Virus record (IMG/VR): IMGVR_UViG_3300012954_004455
Location: 28,343-92,342 of that record
Length of the DNA: 64,000 nucleotides
Strand: one strand, 5' to 3'
From: a virus
Shown here: piece by piece, positions 52,148-60,642 of the stretch
Position numbering within the stretch: position 1 is the first letter of the stretch
How the letters are laid out: each line of letters starts with the position of its first letter
Notes under the pieces: generated by a model
Told to the model about the DNA's origin: nothing
The model's database searches: none
Seen by the model: the letters and a program-made list of their open reading frames with translations, nothing else
Position numbers and translations under genes: made by a program

Positions 52148-52915
52148 ATGAGCGAAAATAACTACAACTTACCCCCAACAATAACGCCCCCCAAAATCGT
52201 CAAAGTACCCGTAACGGCTTATGTATATAAGTGGTTACGATCGAAGTTTGGCCCCTTGAATAGCTACGACCTTGATTACAGAGGAAATGGAGAACTCAAG
52301 AAGGCTCTGAGAGGTTTACCCCTCAACTGGACAATCGTTACGGAAATCAACCCTCTCCCCTATTATCATGTCAATCTGGTGCTGGGTAGGAATGAAGAGC
52401 TGATATCAAACTACGAGGAGCTAAAGCCCTTCATTACGGCTGGAGCCTTGTTTCAGCATGAATTCTTTTCGGCTTTCCTAGCCTATAAGGATGGACAGGA
52501 ACAACTAGCGAAGCAGCTAGGACTAACTAAGAGTCAATGGAACACCCGTAAGGCTATACAGAGCTTTTGCCAGACGCATAATATAGGAGCTGATGAGTAT
52601 GATAGGGAGAGTTTTGAGCGTCATATGCGAAGAAAAAAACATGATATTTCTCATTTCGTGTCGCACGTCACACAGAAATGGGAGTTCCAAAACGATGGGA
52701 ACCTTCTGTATGTGCCTGCAAGGGTATACATAGGCAAAAAACCTTATATAGGATTCCAATGTTTTTCACGAAGTAGAGGAACGATGAGGCGGGTTCAAGG
52801 CTGGGTACCTAAGACTCTCCTGAACCAACCAGGCGCGATCGATTGGAAAATGTGGGCAACCCTGATGGTCGAAAGCATAAACATATTGTTAAGAAAGGGT
52901 TGCAGTATTGCATAA
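52148..52915 (+). CDS. Conserved protein of the inverted-repeat locus (homologue of 14351-15070)
   Basis: 255 residues. The KVPVTAYVYKWLR N-terminus, QLAKQLGLTKSQWNTRKAIQSFCQTHNI (possible HTH, about 120-147), and C-terminal LNQPGAIDWKMWATLMVESIN align with A. No known family. Adjacent to the 993-bp repeat region and followed in this element by three small genes before the membrane protein. Confidence 0.65.
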   Translation: MSENNYNLPPTITPPKIVKVPVTAYVYKWLRSKFGPLNSYDLDYRGNGELKKALRGLPLNWTIVTEINPLPYYHVNLVLGRNEELISNYEELKPFITAGALFQHEFFSAFLAYKDGQEQLAKQLGLTKSQWNTRKAIQSFCQTHNIGADEYDRESFERHMRRKKHDISHFVSHVTQKWEFQNDGNLLYVPARVYIGKKPYIGFQCFSRSRGTMRRVQGWVPKTLLNQPGAIDWKMWATLMVESINILLRKGCSIA

Positions 52916-52980
52916 AATTTGACAAATTGTGACTCCAATAACCAACCAACTGGTCAAAAACTTATAAGAATATTACATAC

Positions 52981-53331
52981 ATGAACGTTGGTGATGTGGT
53001 CGTATTAAAATCCACGGATCTTAAAATGAAAGGGAGCATTCCCTTTTTGGTGATTACTGCGATAAAAGAAGATAGCTTGATAGCTGTTACTTCTTCCGAA
53101 TATGGAATAAAGAGGCTAGAGACCATTGAACTCCCAATCGCATGTTTCGAAGAAGTGAACGAACTTTGGCGAACAAGAAAAGAAACATGTTTGAGAGAAT
53201 CGAAAACGACTGAAGAGGAGGGTATTGAGACTATGATCGACTTCTTTAAGTATAAAAATGGATTCGATTCAGGTTTATCTGAAGTATCCTGCCAGGAAAA
53301 GAAAGAAGTAGACACCTTTGACCAACCTTAA
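52981..53331 (+). CDS. Unknown small protein
   Basis: 116 residues. Begins MNVGDVVVLKS...IPFLVITAIKEDSLIAVTSS, a small beta-barrel-like pattern, with a charged C-terminal half. Start ATG 52981; ends 25 bases before the lipoprotein start. Not present in element A. Function unknown. Confidence 0.5.
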   Translation: MNVGDVVVLKSTDLKMKGSIPFLVITAIKEDSLIAVTSSEYGIKRLETIELPIACFEEVNELWRTRKETCLRESKTTEEEGIETMIDFFKYKNGFDSGLSEVSCQEKKEVDTFDQP

Positions 53332-53356
53332 TAAGCGAAAACAAGGCAGAAATAAG

Positions 53357-53770
53357 ATGAAATCATTAGGAAACTTTATTCTGGTAACGCTTTGCCTCCT
53401 CTTCCTGTGGGGGGCTTGTCATGATCGAGAGCCTTCTACGCCCGATCATGAACGGGCTCGATACAGGCAGACGAGCCAAACGTTGGTTTTGGGAGAGGAA
53501 ATTGGGCTTGACAGCTTTTTCTCAATGTTCAGTGTGGATGAGTCTATTACGGATTCCTTGATTGGAACGCCTGAATTGGACTCCCTCTCCCCTAACCCCC
53601 TCAACAAACAAGCATTTTCCGCAAAGGCGGTATCCACAACCACAGCAATAGAAACCAAGCATGAGCCAAGGCGGGTAGCCCCTCATGTCTTGCGAAAGGC
53701 TGAATTAGCTAGAAAACCACCGGTGCGGGTTCCTCTCACAGGTACCTCGGGAGGACTCAGTTTTAGGTAG
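53357..53770 (+). CDS. Putative lipoprotein
   Basis: 137 residues from ATG 53357 (the longer frame from 53318 puts basic residues before the signal). MKSLGNFILVTLCLLFLWGAC is a lipoprotein signal with lipobox LWGAC, acylated Cys at residue 21. The mature part is Ser/Thr/Pro-rich, then basic at the C-terminus (ELARKPPVRVPL). A moron or an outer spanin-like lysis protein are possible; element A has none at this place. A terminator follows at 53811. Confidence 0.55.
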   Translation: MKSLGNFILVTLCLLFLWGACHDREPSTPDHERARYRQTSQTLVLGEEIGLDSFFSMFSVDESITDSLIGTPELDSLSPNPLNKQAFSAKAVSTTTAIETKHEPRRVAPHVLRKAELARKPPVRVPLTGTSGGLSFR

Positions 53771-53810
53771 ATATATAGGAAGAAATTGATTGTTCATAAG
53801 TTTTTGTGTA

Positions 53811-53847
53811 GCCCCTAATCCTCAACCGATTAGGGGTCATTTTTTTG
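53811..53847 (+). terminator. Rho-independent terminator
   Basis: CCCCTAATC (53812-53820) pairs perfectly with GATTAGGGG (53828-53836), loop CTCAACC, followed by TCATTTTTTT. Ends the lipoprotein transcript. Confidence 0.85.
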
Positions 53848-53907
53848 CCAAAAAAACCGCTTTTTTTGAAACATTTGGCGTTTTTTATTCAAATTAATTG
53901 AAACATT

Positions 53908-53931
53908 TTTGTATCCGCTGTTGGATACAAA
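53908..53931. promoter_or_regulatory. Operator copy 3
   Basis: TTTGTATC-N8-GGATACAAA-type 24-bp palindrome (CGCTGTTG spacer region), sharing outer arms with operators 1, 2 and 4. Preceded by CATTTTTG, one base from the TAnnTTTG promoter box. Confidence 0.6.
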
Positions 53932-53956
53932 ATGGATTTTTGTTATGTTTGAAGAG

Positions 53957-54088
53957 TCAAAAATTTAAAGGTAGTTAGTCATAACTATCATTATCTTAAA
54001 ATATAGAACAGCAGCGGTGGTACCGTTGTAATAGCCGTGCCAAAATCCAAGACCTTTGAATTTTTGACAGCCGCTCGCTGTTTCTTTT
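53957..54088 (+). ncRNA. Candidate small regulatory RNA
   Basis: A 16-bp closing stem, TCAAAAATTTAAAGGT 53957-53972 with ACCTTTGAATTTTTGA 54052-54067 (one G:T), encloses an 79-nt region with smaller hairpins (AGTTA/TAACT 53973-53986; CGGT-GGT-ACCG near 54015). A terminator ACAGC/GCTGT (54067-54081) with TTTCTTTT follows at once. An operator-type promoter lies just upstream. No coding frame fits. Confidence 0.5.
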
Positions 54089-54104
54089 AACCTATTTAAA
54101 TGTC

Positions 54105-54437
54105 ATGAACGATTCAATTAACCTATCGGAACAAGTCGCGATTATCGAGGCCCGCCTACAGGCTCTGATCACAGAAAACGAATCTTTAACAGAGAAGGCA
54201 CATCAGAATTTCAATGATTTGGTCTGGCAGGCAGCCAGAGCAGAGTTTTACTACGCAGCTTTCACTCTCCTAGCAGGGAAAGCCACAGCAGAGAGAAGTA
54301 AGAAAGAGGAATACAATGGCGTGTTACTTCATTATAGAACTTTATGTAGAAAACAAGACGATTGTGAGCACGGGGATCTATTCATAAAAAGAATGGATTA
54401 CAGTAAAGTCCTAACGCCCGTTTACCCAAAAAGCTGA
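54105..54437 (+). CDS. Small helical protein of unknown function
   Basis: 110 residues. Coiled-coil N-terminus (LSEQVAIIEARLQALITENESLTEKAHQNF), then helix with aromatic residues and a Cys pair near the C-terminus (CRKQDDCEHGD). Starts 17 bases after the small-RNA terminator. Not in element A. Unknown. Confidence 0.5.
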   Translation: MNDSINLSEQVAIIEARLQALITENESLTEKAHQNFNDLVWQAARAEFYYAAFTLLAGKATAERSKKEEYNGVLLHYRTLCRKQDDCEHGDLFIKRMDYSKVLTPVYPKS

Positions 54438-54498
54438 TTTAGAACGAATTACAACACCCAACTGGTCGCATACACACGAATTAGAACAATCACATTAC

Positions 54499-55641
54499 AT
54501 GTTATTCAAGGTATTTTTCGCGTACATGCGAAATGAACTTTCTGACGATTTACAACGCAGAGCTCCTCAATATTTGATTTTATCTTTATTTTCGATGATC
54601 ATCGTCGCCGCTTTGGTTTTTCTTGGGCTAAGATGGTGGTTAGGATTGACAGGAGCCAGCGTCTACCCTACTCTAGGGACGTGGGTAGCGATCATTGCAT
54701 CAGGTGGCGTTGGTATTGCGGCACATGTCGCAATATCCAACGCCATTGAAGCTTGGCGAGATAAGTCAACAAAGTGGCAGTCGCAGGCATTTTTTGCGCT
54801 GCTATTGGCGGTATCTATCGCACTACTCGACATGAACGCGAACTATCACGGAAGTCCAGAGCTGGCAAGGAGCCTTACGGCTTCTGTCGATTCACTTAAA
54901 ATGGATTTCGGATCTGTGGAATCGGATAAAAAGCGTATTCTACAGGAGATACGAGCCATAGAAACGCCTTACGGATGGTGCAGTACACACAAACGCAACC
55001 GATGTAACGTAGGGAATACGGGTTCTAATTGCCCTAATCATCGTTTTATCTTCAAGGCGAAGCCGAAATATGGTATTTCGCGCAAGAAGTTTATGGATGA
55101 TGAGGCTCGAATTAAGGAGCTTAAATCTAGTCTAACAAGGCTAGACAACAGCATTGCAGACCAACGCTCCCATCTTGTGGGTATGCATAGAACATCGGTA
55201 AGCGAGTATGAACAGGAGTGGAAAGAGCGAAGCGGTAACTACCAATATCTCTCGATTTACTGTTGGCTTTTGGTCGGGCTCCTCTCCTACCAGACCTATG
55301 ACTTTGAGGCTGATTTTTCGCGCGGAAGCTCAAGAGGCTCAAATGATTCGCAGTCACCTGAAAGGGAAAAAGAGGCTTCAAAGAATCCAAATAATTCAAA
55401 TAATTCAGCTAGTAAAACGAGCCAAAGAGGGGGGTATAAAAAGGACTCGATGGGGAGGATTAAAGCAGCTGTCGAGGCAATGCGAGCAGAAGGGACAGAA
55501 GCTATTAGGAGATACGCTTCGATGTCTCCAAACAAGGTAGCTGAAGCGATATCGAAGAAATGTGGACTTAGCACCACGACAATAAGAAAGAAATGGATAG
55601 ACGAACGAGGGAACCCGTTCGTAAGATATGACGAAGTATGA
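54499..55641 (+). CDS. Multi-pass membrane protein with Cys/His cluster (homologue of 15338-16687)
   Basis: 380 residues. Transmembrane segments at about 25-48, 60-80, 95-112 and 250-268. WCSTH at 160-164 with NCPNH following gives the same metal-like cluster as element A. After the last membrane segment a linker leads to a C-terminal domain GLSTTTIRKKWIDERGNPF, which aligns with GVDASTVRRTYLDIYGSPF of A and resembles an HTH. The homologues differ greatly elsewhere, so these two features are probably functional. Function unknown. Confidence 0.7.
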   Translation: MLFKVFFAYMRNELSDDLQRRAPQYLILSLFSMIIVAALVFLGLRWWLGLTGASVYPTLGTWVAIIASGGVGIAAHVAISNAIEAWRDKSTKWQSQAFFALLLAVSIALLDMNANYHGSPELARSLTASVDSLKMDFGSVESDKKRILQEIRAIETPYGWCSTHKRNRCNVGNTGSNCPNHRFIFKAKPKYGISRKKFMDDEARIKELKSSLTRLDNSIADQRSHLVGMHRTSVSEYEQEWKERSGNYQYLSIYCWLLVGLLSYQTYDFEADFSRGSSRGSNDSQSPEREKEASKNPNNSNNSASKTSQRGGYKKDSMGRIKAAVEAMRAEGTEAIRRYASMSPNKVAEAISKKCGLSTTTIRKKWIDERGNPFVRYDEV

Positions 55642-55672
55642 CGATGAAAAGGGATAAGCTATGCTATTGTGA

Positions 55673-55708
55673 CAGCCGCTTTGCAGAGATGCAAGCGGCT
55701 TTTTTTGT
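55673..55708 (+). terminator. Rho-independent terminator
   Basis: AGCCGCTTTGC (55674-55684) pairs with GCAAGCGGCT (55691-55700), followed by TTTTTTT. Just after the membrane-protein gene. Confidence 0.85.
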
Positions 55709-55735
55709 GTCCTGATTTTAGGGAAGTCTCTGCAT

Positions 55736-55751
55736 TATCTTTGATTCAATG
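55736..55751 (+). promoter_or_regulatory. Promoter -7 box at the fibre-operon start
   Basis: TATCTTTG at 55736-55743 fits TAnnTTTG; the expected start site coincides with ATG 55749. Same arrangement as 16770 in element A. No convincing -33 box at the normal spacing. Confidence 0.5.
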
Positions 55752-56450
55752 GGAGTAATGAAGAGATATAGACCAAGGGGCCTTGCACGTCTCCAGCCTG
55801 GATTCGAACCAGGATCGATAAAGGAGGTATGGATTATCCGTAAGGAGGATGTGCAGAAAATCCCGTATTCTCCGAACCTGGATGCCGCTGCAATCGAGCT
55901 TGTTGATGGCGCATCCTTCTCCCATTATGAATTTGGTAGGGATACCGTACACCTAAAAGAAGTTCAAAAGACGAGTGAAAAAGGGACGATTTATGATATC
56001 AGTTTGGTATCAAAATACCACGGAAGAAACACCATAACTGATCAAGAAATAAACCGCTTAGGGGGCGGTTTATTCATCATATTTACCATGGATTTCTTGG
56101 GTAGAATCAAGCTTTTGGGGAGACGAGAAAGCCCAATGAAGCTCATTTCTGTGAGCATAGATTCAGGGAAAAAGACGAAAAACGGACAGGGATCGACTTG
56201 GAAATTTGTAGGGATGGGCTTGGAGATCTCTCCGAGTATTTTTGTGAGATCGGCCACAGGAACCAGTACAGGTTCAGTCAGCGGCACACCAACCAACCCT
56301 AATGACCCGAATACGGTAGTTGTTTCAACAGGACAAGGCCGTTATTCTTACGTGAATAATGAGGCGATCCAAGGATTTTATCAGGATCTCTTACAACGTG
56401 TGATAGACCTAGAGAACACGGCTAGGGGAGAAGGAGGCAATTTTATTTAA
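55749..56450 (+). CDS. Virion protein preceding the fibre gene
   Basis: 233 residues, homologue of 16782-17438. PGFEPGSIKEVWIIRKEDVQKIP, then AAIELVDGASFSHYE and LGGGLFIIFTMDFLGR align. The C-terminus is a Ser/Thr/Gly/Asn-rich linker (SATGTSTGSVSGTPTNPNDPN) followed by a helix. Probably a virion adaptor or minor fibre. ATG 55758 is an alternative start. Confidence 0.6.
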   Translation: MGVMKRYRPRGLARLQPGFEPGSIKEVWIIRKEDVQKIPYSPNLDAAAIELVDGASFSHYEFGRDTVHLKEVQKTSEKGTIYDISLVSKYHGRNTITDQEINRLGGGLFIIFTMDFLGRIKLLGRRESPMKLISVSIDSGKKTKNGQGSTWKFVGMGLEISPSIFVRSATGTSTGSVSGTPTNPNDPNTVVVSTGQGRYSYVNNEAIQGFYQDLLQRVIDLENTARGEGGNFI

Positions 56451-56466
56451 TTATATATATCGTACT

Positions 56467-57486
56467 ATGGCAATTAGTTATGATGCAACGAGACGAGTAA
56501 AGGCCATGCAAATGCGCCGATATAACTCGCTTCTCGAAGCGACGAAAGTCTTAGAAGAAGGAGAGGCTGCGATAATCAAGCAAGGAGCGGGCTGGCGAAT
56601 GAAAATTGGCCGTGATGGACTAGCTGCGAATGATCCGAATCTTCCGTTCTTTGGTGAGGCGGTTGTGATCAACAACACGCTTACATCAACTTCCTCGGAA
56701 GAGGCTGCTTCGGCCTTGATGGCTAAAACCCTGAAAGACGAAGTAGACACGAAGGCAGACAAGACGACAGTTTCCGCTCTTCAAAACGCTGTGACTGCGT
56801 TGGAGTCTCGTCGTAGTGGCTACCAGATGTTGGATGCAAGCCAAGGGACACTCCCAACGGTTAGTATCAACAGCCAAGGAGCGAACGACGGGATCAAGCG
56901 AGGAGATCAGTTCTTTGCGACAAGCGCGGGTACGGTAGGAGACCATGTACTTACTACTGGAGATGTGTTGGTTGCGGTTCAAGACAACCCAACGGAGAGT
57001 TCTCACTTCGTGAAGTTGGATACGAACCTGGACAATGCTACCAAAAGCAAGATCGGTTTGATCCGTATCGCAACAGGAACAGAAGTATCTGAAGGCACAA
57101 ACGATGTCACTGCAGTAAGCCCCTTGGAGTTGAAAAACAACTGGACGGCTAAGAAGGCAAGTGCTTCTGAGATGCAAGCGGCTACGGACGATGAGAAGTA
57201 TGCAACGCCTGTAGGAGTAGGTTCGGCTATTGACGGCCGTCTTTCTCAGGACGTGACCAGCACAAGCACAACAAGTTTTGCATCAAGTGCAGTTACCAAT
57301 TCTATCTACCAATCAATGATCGGCCATAACGGACGAATCGAGACGTTGGAGACTTGGAAGACGGCTGTTCAACCAGCAATCGACAAGGTTCCTACATTGG
57401 AAAGCAAGATTGGCACGCTTGAGGAGCAAGTTGCTCACATCCACGCAGTATTACGCGGCGAAGGAGAACCACCAGCAGCAGAGTAG
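56467..57486 (+). CDS. Tail fibre / receptor-binding protein candidate
   Basis: 339 residues. Fibre-type repeat IGLIRIATGTEVSEGTNDVTAVSPLELK (about residues 198-225) and a second copy ATDDEKYATPVGVGSAI; C-terminal coiled coil (LETWKTAVQPAIDKVPTLESKIGTLEEQVAHIH). Homologue of 17454-18503. Likely host-range determinant; its central part is the most divergent region relative to A, as expected for an adhesin. Confidence 0.7.
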   Translation: MAISYDATRRVKAMQMRRYNSLLEATKVLEEGEAAIIKQGAGWRMKIGRDGLAANDPNLPFFGEAVVINNTLTSTSSEEAASALMAKTLKDEVDTKADKTTVSALQNAVTALESRRSGYQMLDASQGTLPTVSINSQGANDGIKRGDQFFATSAGTVGDHVLTTGDVLVAVQDNPTESSHFVKLDTNLDNATKSKIGLIRIATGTEVSEGTNDVTAVSPLELKNNWTAKKASASEMQAATDDEKYATPVGVGSAIDGRLSQDVTSTSTTSFASSAVTNSIYQSMIGHNGRIETLETWKTAVQPAIDKVPTLESKIGTLEEQVAHIHAVLRGEGEPPAAE

Positions 57487-57516
57487 GGTAGGTTTCAGTG
57501 AATTTGGGCACGAAAA

Positions 57517-57552
57517 AAGGAGACTCCTTACGGGGTCTCCTTCCTTGTTTTT
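57517..57552 (+). terminator. Rho-independent terminator
   Basis: GGAGACTCC (57519-57527) pairs with GGGGTCTCC (57532-57540), loop TTAC, followed by TTCCTTGTTTTT. Separates the convergent fibre gene and the reverse-strand gene. Confidence 0.8.
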
Positions 57553-57563
57553 ATGGGTTGTGG

Positions 57564-57971
57564 CTAGAGCTTTACTAGCTGGACTTCTCCGTTGTAACCG
57601 AAGATATCTTTGGCGGCCTTCTTGAGCTTTTCTTGGTATTCTTGTATGACTTTGAAAGGAATAGCTCCTACTTGTGGGTCATCAGATCCGAAAATCGGAC
57701 ATCCCCACCAAGCCTTTGTAATCCCCTCTACAGCCGAACATTCAACTGGACAATCGGTCGGGAGCAACCATCCGAAAGTTGAATCGAAGGGACTATTGTC
57801 TATTAGCGCGGCGGTGCTTTTGGCTCCTAAAATCGAGGGGCGTTTTATGTGCTTGTAGCGAACCCGATTCTGCTTCTCATGATTCTTGACGTTTGGGTTC
57901 TGGGTATCGGATACAACCTCTACCTGGTCGAATTCTAGGACTTCCCGAATGGGTATTGCGAGTATAAGCAT
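57564..57971 (-). CDS. Conserved reverse-strand small protein (homologue of 18567-18932)
   Basis: 135 residues from ATG 57971, chosen by alignment of MLILAIPIREVLEFDQVEVV with the element A start; ATG 58031 would add 20 residues and is possible. C-terminal QEYQEKLKKAAKDIFGYNGEVQLVKL corresponds to A. No domain recognised; middle contains WWGCPIFGSDD and two further cysteines. The only other reverse-strand gene besides the repressors and the integrase in this element. Confidence 0.55.
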   Translation of the reverse strand: MLILAIPIREVLEFDQVEVVSDTQNPNVKNHEKQNRVRYKHIKRPSILGAKSTAALIDNSPFDSTFGWLLPTDCPVECSAVEGITKAWWGCPIFGSDDPQVGAIPFKVIQEYQEKLKKAAKDIFGYNGEVQLVKL

Positions 57972-58074
57972 GTCTGTTCTTTTGGTACAAAGATCGGTAG
58001 AGAGGGCTTTGGTTTCAATGGGATGCTGCATTGTGTCCTCTGTATAGAATCGGGTAGAGGGGTTCTTGCAGGTA

Positions 58075-58896
58075 ATGAATCTGAATCTATATAATACGAA
58101 TCGGCCATTTCTTATTGGGAGAACAGCAGGAGAAAGGTTAATCAGGCTATCTAATGCATTCCTGGAGAAACCAAGCCTTTACACAGAGATTGAGAAATAT
58201 GCTCATTACTCTGCACATCCTGTATATCAAGAGGAGTATGGACAACGGGAGGAGATTGGGTTCATTGGAGTGATCTCAGTGCGGGGAACTCTCTACCACC
58301 AAGAGACCTGGTGTAGTGATGGGATGATTCAAATGATGGAGACAGTTCAGGCATTGGATGAAGAAGAGAAATGCTTGGGGATAGTCCTGGACATGACAAC
58401 ACCAGGGGGGGAGGCTGCAGGGACGGAGGCTTTCGCGAACGTGGTAGCGAACGCGCAAAAGCCAGTTGTTGGGTTCATCCGTAGTTATTGCCTTTCAGCT
58501 GGGTATGCAGTCATTGCTGGAGCAGATTATATTATGGCTGATGGTGAAACGGCTGAAGCAGGTTCCATCGGAACTTGTATTGTTTATGTCGATGCCTCTG
58601 AAGCGATGAAGAAAGAGGGGTATAAAAGAGTGATGATCGTTTCGGACTTATCGCCGAATAAGAACAATCTGAATTTCGAGAACCCAAGCGAAAAGGACAA
58701 AGCACAGATTAGGGAACAAGTCTTAAACCCACTTACAAAGTGGTTCCAAGGTCATGTAAAATCACATAGATCGAAAGTAACCGAAGAGGCTCTCCTAGGG
58801 GGAGTCTCTTTGGGCAATTCTGCTATAGAACATGGGCTAGTAGATGGCCTGGGATCGTATGAGGAAGCAATAAAAAAGGTACTAGAACTATCATGA
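58075..58896 (+). CDS. S49 family head maturation protease
   Basis: 273 residues from ATG 58075 (TTG 58066 rejected). SppA-like motifs: LDMTTPGGEAAGT (oxyanion), CLSAGYAVIAGAD (nucleophile Ser), GSIGTCIVY and SPNKNN with a candidate Lys. Homologue of 19022-19852 with the same context. The last bases overlap the scaffold gene by 4. Prohead protease role inferred from neighbours. Confidence 0.85.
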   Translation: MNLNLYNTNRPFLIGRTAGERLIRLSNAFLEKPSLYTEIEKYAHYSAHPVYQEEYGQREEIGFIGVISVRGTLYHQETWCSDGMIQMMETVQALDEEEKCLGIVLDMTTPGGEAAGTEAFANVVANAQKPVVGFIRSYCLSAGYAVIAGADYIMADGETAEAGSIGTCIVYVDASEAMKKEGYKRVMIVSDLSPNKNNLNFENPSEKDKAQIREQVLNPLTKWFQGHVKSHRSKVTEEALLGGVSLGNSAIEHGLVDGLGSYEEAIKKVLELS

Positions 58897-59294
58897 AAGG
58901 AAAGGAAGGATTCTTTGAAAAGATGAAGAAGTTTGGGAGAAGCTTCGGATTCAAACGGGGGGTAAAGAAGGAGAGCAAGGAGACGATTGTTAAGGAAGAA
59001 CAAACGCCTACGGCTCCAGTAGAAACCCCACCAGAAACGCTCCCCAAAGAGGATACAGAGCTAGCACGGCTCCGAGCGGAGAATGCAGCATTGAAATCTG
59101 AAAAAGAAGCGATGGTGAGTGAGTTTACAGACCTGATGGATACTTATGAGAAGGAGCAGGAAGCGGAGTCTAAGAAGGCTGCGGCTAAGCCAATCGTTGT
59201 AAACCCTAGCCAAGAAGAACATTCCATTATTAGCCAATACACTACGCACAAATTCTCTGATAAAATGCGAGAGCGGCTCAATAAAAAACGCTAA
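58893..59294 (+). CDS. Putative scaffolding protein
   Basis: 133 residues: basic N-terminus, Pro/Thr-rich linker (PTAPVETPPETLPKED), coiled coil (LARLRAENAALKSEKEAMVSEFTDLMDTYEKEQEAESKK) and a basic C-terminus. ATGA overlap with the protease. Homologue by layout of 19831-20226. The stop lies in the first copy of a 24-bp direct repeat (59278-59301). Confidence 0.6.
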   Translation: MKGKEGFFEKMKKFGRSFGFKRGVKKESKETIVKEEQTPTAPVETPPETLPKEDTELARLRAENAALKSEKEAMVSEFTDLMDTYEKEQEAESKKAAAKPIVVNPSQEEHSIISQYTTHKFSDKMRERLNKKR

Positions 59295-59338
59295 AGGATA
59301 AGAACGATAGCGATTCAATAAAAAACGCTAAAGGATAA
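59278..59338 (+). repeat. 24-bp direct repeat around scaffold stop and capsid ribosome binding site
   Basis: Identical 24-bp copies at 59278-59301 and 59315-59338 (period 37), each ending CTAAAGGATAA. The first carries the scaffold stop codon, the second supplies AAAGGATAA immediately before ATG 59341 of the capsid gene. Confidence 0.95.
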
Positions 59339-59340
59339 CT

Positions 59341-60321
59341 ATGGGTACTATAACGGCAGGCGTTTCGGCAAACGCCATATTTAACAGCCCAAGACTAGAC
59401 GTACAAGACCTCCAAAATTTAGCTGGAATTTACACTGTTTTGAGTAACTCTTGGTACGAGCAAACGTACGAGAGTCCCAATAATGAGACATTTTTCAGTG
59501 TGACAAACCAGGATCAGATGGTCTTGCCTTCGTCTGAAAGCTCGGGAAATTGGACACCTTTTCAGGAAGGGAATCAAAGCAACCTCGCTGTCAAATTTGG
59601 TGGGCGCATGTTGCGCCAGATGGCAGTCAAAGCAGACATTAGACTAGTGCCATTGGCTCTGCAGTGGGGTTCATATATGCGTGCGGCTGAACGTGAAAAC
59701 CGTTTAACTGGACGCTTCCTCTCTTATGAAGAGTACATATTAGGCCTTCTCATGCGCCAATTGCGTCATGATATGGAGGTAAATTTGAAATGGACAGGAC
59801 GCGCGAAAGGCATGATCAAAGGGGCTCCGTCTGGATCTGGAGACGCAATTGATGGCTTCCGAACGATTCTACTGAAAGAAGCTGAAGCGAAGAAGGTTCC
59901 TACCATTGTAGGGAAGAAGCTCGATTTGGTGACAGCAGCGGATGAGGTTCGCCGCGAAATGGATATGATTGCAAATACGCCTGCTTTGGCTATGAAGGAT
60001 TACATCTTGTATACTTCTCTACAACATGCGAATTTGGTACGTAGATCATACAATCACCATCACGGGCGCGACACCCTAGCGGTCGATCATGTGGGAATGA
60101 CAAGCTTGCCCGACCACCCCAATTTTAAAATCGTGCCTCAAGCAGGATTGAAGGGTCAAGCCCGTGTATACACACCAAAAGATAACTTCGTTATCGGTGT
60201 ACAAGGGGCTCCAGAAATGACATTGGAGTATAGATCGTATGTGCTTTTTGCGTCATTCCTCCAGGGAATTGGCTTCCAAATCGCAGATATTCGTAACGTA
60301 TTCATCAACAATTATCTATAA
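59341..60321 (+). CDS. Major capsid protein
   Basis: 326 residues. Matches 20219-21163 in the DMEVNLKW..RAKG, AVDHVGMTSLPDHPN and C-terminal YRSYVLFASFLQGIGFQIADIRNVFINN regions. Preceded by AAAGGATAA and by protease and scaffold genes; followed at 60322 by AAGGAGG for the next gene. Capsid identity inferred from order, size and homology within the window. Confidence 0.75.
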   Translation: MGTITAGVSANAIFNSPRLDVQDLQNLAGIYTVLSNSWYEQTYESPNNETFFSVTNQDQMVLPSSESSGNWTPFQEGNQSNLAVKFGGRMLRQMAVKADIRLVPLALQWGSYMRAAERENRLTGRFLSYEEYILGLLMRQLRHDMEVNLKWTGRAKGMIKGAPSGSGDAIDGFRTILLKEAEAKKVPTIVGKKLDLVTAADEVRREMDMIANTPALAMKDYILYTSLQHANLVRRSYNHHHGRDTLAVDHVGMTSLPDHPNFKIVPQAGLKGQARVYTPKDNFVIGVQGAPEMTLEYRSYVLFASFLQGIGFQIADIRNVFINNYL

Positions 60322-60335
60322 GGAGGGCAACCAAG

Positions 60336-60641
60336 ATGCAGAAGAACGGAGTAAACTTAGGATTGCGAAACGGTATTTTCCTCTTCATAGATGGAAGTGG
60401 AGAGGTGACAAGCTTGAGCAAAGACGAGATCGTTGGAGTAGCGGATAATGAGGCTATGATTCTGGAGAGTGTGTCGGTAGACACGCAATCGAGAACGGTA
60501 GAACGGATCGCCTATGCACAGGATGGAGATGGCAACGCGCTGGATACCAACGGTAATGACTATACGCAGACATGGGATAAAGGCGGTGAGCTTGCTTATC
60601 AAATAGAGGTATATCATAGTAATCTGTTAAGGGAGGTATAG
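60336..60641 (+). CDS. Small virion protein after capsid
   Basis: 101 residues with AAGGAGG before ATG 60336. AQDGDGNALDTNGNDYTQTWDK aligns with ARDSDGNVLSTDGQIWADKWDK of 21177-21566. Lacks the low-complexity tail of A. Head-associated; exact role unknown. Confidence 0.6.
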   Translation: MQKNGVNLGLRNGIFLFIDGSGEVTSLSKDEIVGVADNEAMILESVSVDTQSRTVERIAYAQDGDGNALDTNGNDYTQTWDKGGELAYQIEVYHSNLLREV

Positions 60642-60642
60642 G

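Larger units (their letters stand above)
53771..54104. other. Intergenic with operator site and small-RNA-like element
   Basis: 334 bp without a gene: terminator 53811-53847, 24-bp operator copy 53908-53931, a long stem 53957-53972/54052-54067, and a terminator at 54067-54088 shortly before the next gene. See the separate ncRNA entry. Confidence 0.7.
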
